Assembly (NCBI GenBank): GCA_022510885.1
Contig: JAFLSP010000024.1
Span: forward strand, 10,466 to 16,509
Length of the DNA: 6,044 nt
Direction: 5' to 3'
Source: Treponema sp.
GTDB taxonomy: Bacteria > Spirochaetota > Spirochaetia > Treponematales > Treponemataceae
How positions within the stretch are numbered: the stretch's first letter is position 1; every line of letters begins with the position of its first letter. The position numbers and the translations under genes were made by a program. The notes under the pieces are model-generated. The model had not been told where the DNA came from, did not search any database, and saw only the letters and a list, made by a program, of their open reading frames with translations. This document shows positions 5,064 to 6,044 of this stretch, piece after piece.

Positions 5064-5948
5064 ATGGAACTTCGCGTATTGCGCTACTTTCTTGCGGTGG
5101 CGCGGGAGCAGAGCATCTCGAAGGCGGCGGACGCGCTGCACGTGACGCAGCCCACGCTCTCGCGGCAGATTATGGACTTGGAGGACGAGCTTGGCACGCC
5201 GCTTCTGGTACGCGGGCGGCACACGCGGCGCATTTCGCTCACGGACGCTGGAGTGCGCTTCTACAACTACGCGGCGGAAATCGTGCAGCTCTCGGAAAAG
5301 GCGAAAGTGGAGCTGCGCGGGCCGTCGGAGCAGGTTGAGGGGGATGTCTACATCGGCGCGGGGGAGAGCGATGCCGTGCGGCTTGTCGCGCGGACGGCGC
5401 GGCTTCTGCGCGAGAGCCATCCGAACGTGCGCTATCATCTTTTCAGCGGGAACGCCTCCATTATCGCCGAGCGGATGGACAACGGTATTCTGGACTTCGG
5501 GATTTTCATCGGCTCGCTTCCGCTCGAAAAATACGCCTACAAGACGCTCCCCAAGGGCGACCGCTGGGGAATCCTCGCTCCGGCGGACAGTCCGCTGGCG
5601 GAAAAAGAGCGGGTCTCCCCGGCAGACCTTACCGGCGTTCCGCTTTTTGTGAGCCAGCAGGCAATGCAGGGAAGCGAGCTTTCCGGCTGGTTCGGCCCGG
5701 ATTTCAGCAGACTGCACATTGCGGGCACGTACAACCTGATTTTCAACGCCTCGTTCATGGCGGAGGAGGGCATGGGCTGCGTCCTCGGTCTTGAGAACAT
5801 CATACGCACGGAAACCCGGGATGCGCGCCTCCGCTTCGTTCCGCTCGAACCGCCGCTCGTTGCAAGAGTGAGCATCGCATGGCGCAAAAGCGGCGTGTCC
5901 TCCCGCGCGGCGCGGCTCTTTCTGGACGAGATTCTGCGCGAGGAGTAG
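5064..5948 (+). CDS. LysR family transcriptional regulator
   Basis: DNA-binding regulator of 294 residues, the usual LysR length, acting as a cytoplasmic tetramer or dimer. The N-terminal winged helix-turn-helix is complete: MELRVLRYFLAVAREQS opens it, SISKAADALHVTQPTLSRQI (17-36) is the helix-turn-helix, and the wing runs to about residue 63 (LTDAG). A linker helix follows (64-90), then a periplasmic-binding-like effector domain from VEGDVYIGAGES (91-102) to the end. The effector is unknown. The gene is codirectional with the FNT gene and separated from it by a strong terminator, so the common divergent LysR arrangement is absent. Only 32 bp separate the T-run from the start codon, with no convincing promoter, so its expression may depend on a promoter inside the terminator region or on read-through. 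It is convergent with the partial gene at the right edge. Confidence 0.93.
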   Translation: MELRVLRYFLAVAREQSISKAADALHVTQPTLSRQIMDLEDELGTPLLVRGRHTRRISLTDAGVRFYNYAAEIVQLSEKAKVELRGPSEQVEGDVYIGAGESDAVRLVARTARLLRESHPNVRYHLFSGNASIIAERMDNGILDFGIFIGSLPLEKYAYKTLPKGDRWGILAPADSPLAEKERVSPADLTGVPLFVSQQAMQGSELSGWFGPDFSRLHIAGTYNLIFNASFMAEEGMGCVLGLENIIRTETRDARLRFVPLEPPLVARVSIAWRKSGVSSRAARLFLDEILREE

Positions 5949-5981
5949 GATAACTCCGTGATGAACGATGTTTCGCCCCGC

Positions 5982-6044
5982 TTATCTAACAGGAAACACA
6001 AGCAGGCAGCCTACGCCGAATCCCATCATCAGTACGCCGCAAAT
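5982..6044 (-). CDS. C-terminal end of a possible membrane protein, 5' part off window
   Basis: The minus strand has an open frame from the window edge to a TAA at 5984-5982. It encodes 20 residues, ICGVLMMGFGVGCLLVFPVR, a Gly-rich hydrophobic stretch ending in Arg that looks like a final membrane helix. The position, convergent with the LysR gene with a 33-bp gap, suits a real gene end. Too little is visible to name a family. It could also be a chance open frame, since 21 codons are short. Confidence 0.4.
   Translation of the reverse strand: MCGVLMMGFGVGCLLVFPVR

Noticed and set aside
4968..5717. Minus-strand open frame of 249 codons
   Set aside because: Antisense to the LysR gene and crossing the terminator hairpin; no family features.

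Overview
The window is bacterial chromosomal DNA, GC-rich in most genes, with TTGACA/TATAAT-type promoters and Shine-Dalgarno sites at most but not all genes. The content (AMP-forming long-chain acyl-CoA synthetase, YhbY ribosome-assembly factor, Nudix hydrolase, Na+/H+-type antiporter, formate/nitrite-family channel, LysR regulator) suits an anaerobic host-associated bacterium. Gut Firmicutes or a treponeme-like spirochaete are both possible, but I cannot fix the phylum from sequence alone. No phage, transposase, tRNA, rRNA or CRISPR array is visible.

Layout: (1) 1-1639, minus strand, an acyl-CoA synthetase whose 3' end lies off the window. (2) 1640-1728, a compact divergent promoter region whose two -35 boxes lie 7 bp apart. 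(3) 1729-2055, plus strand, yhbY, apparently leaderless. (4) 2056-2342, a convergent intergenic region with no protein gene. Its main content is a tandem array of nine degenerate units with an exact 22-bp period (2109-2306), each built as GTTT-N9-AAAC with dyad symmetry. (5) 2343-3545, minus strand, a cation/proton antiporter, less GC-rich and different in codon use from its neighbours. (6) 3586-4062, minus strand, a Nudix hydrolase 40 bp upstream of the antiporter and probably co-transcribed with it. (7) 4063-4179, a second divergent promoter region with operator-like dyads. (8) 4180-4971, plus strand, an FNT-family anion channel ending in a strong intrinsic terminator (4989-5031). (9) 5064-5948, plus strand, a LysR regulator starting only 32 bp after that terminator. 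(10) 5982-6044, minus strand, the likely tail of a membrane protein.

The genes do not form one pathway. Links that can be supported are the Nudix-antiporter transcription unit, the shared control region of that unit and the FNT channel, and a possible but unproven regulatory link between the LysR protein and the FNT gene just upstream. The most unusual item is the 22-bp array: spacing and the outer GTTT/AAAC bases are held exactly while the centres and spacers have drifted, and several units keep full hairpin arms with different paired bases. I do not recognise it as a named repeat family. A second theme is two genes (yhbY and Nudix) with no Shine-Dalgarno and with a -10 box ending 7 nt before the start codon, which suggests leaderless mRNAs.
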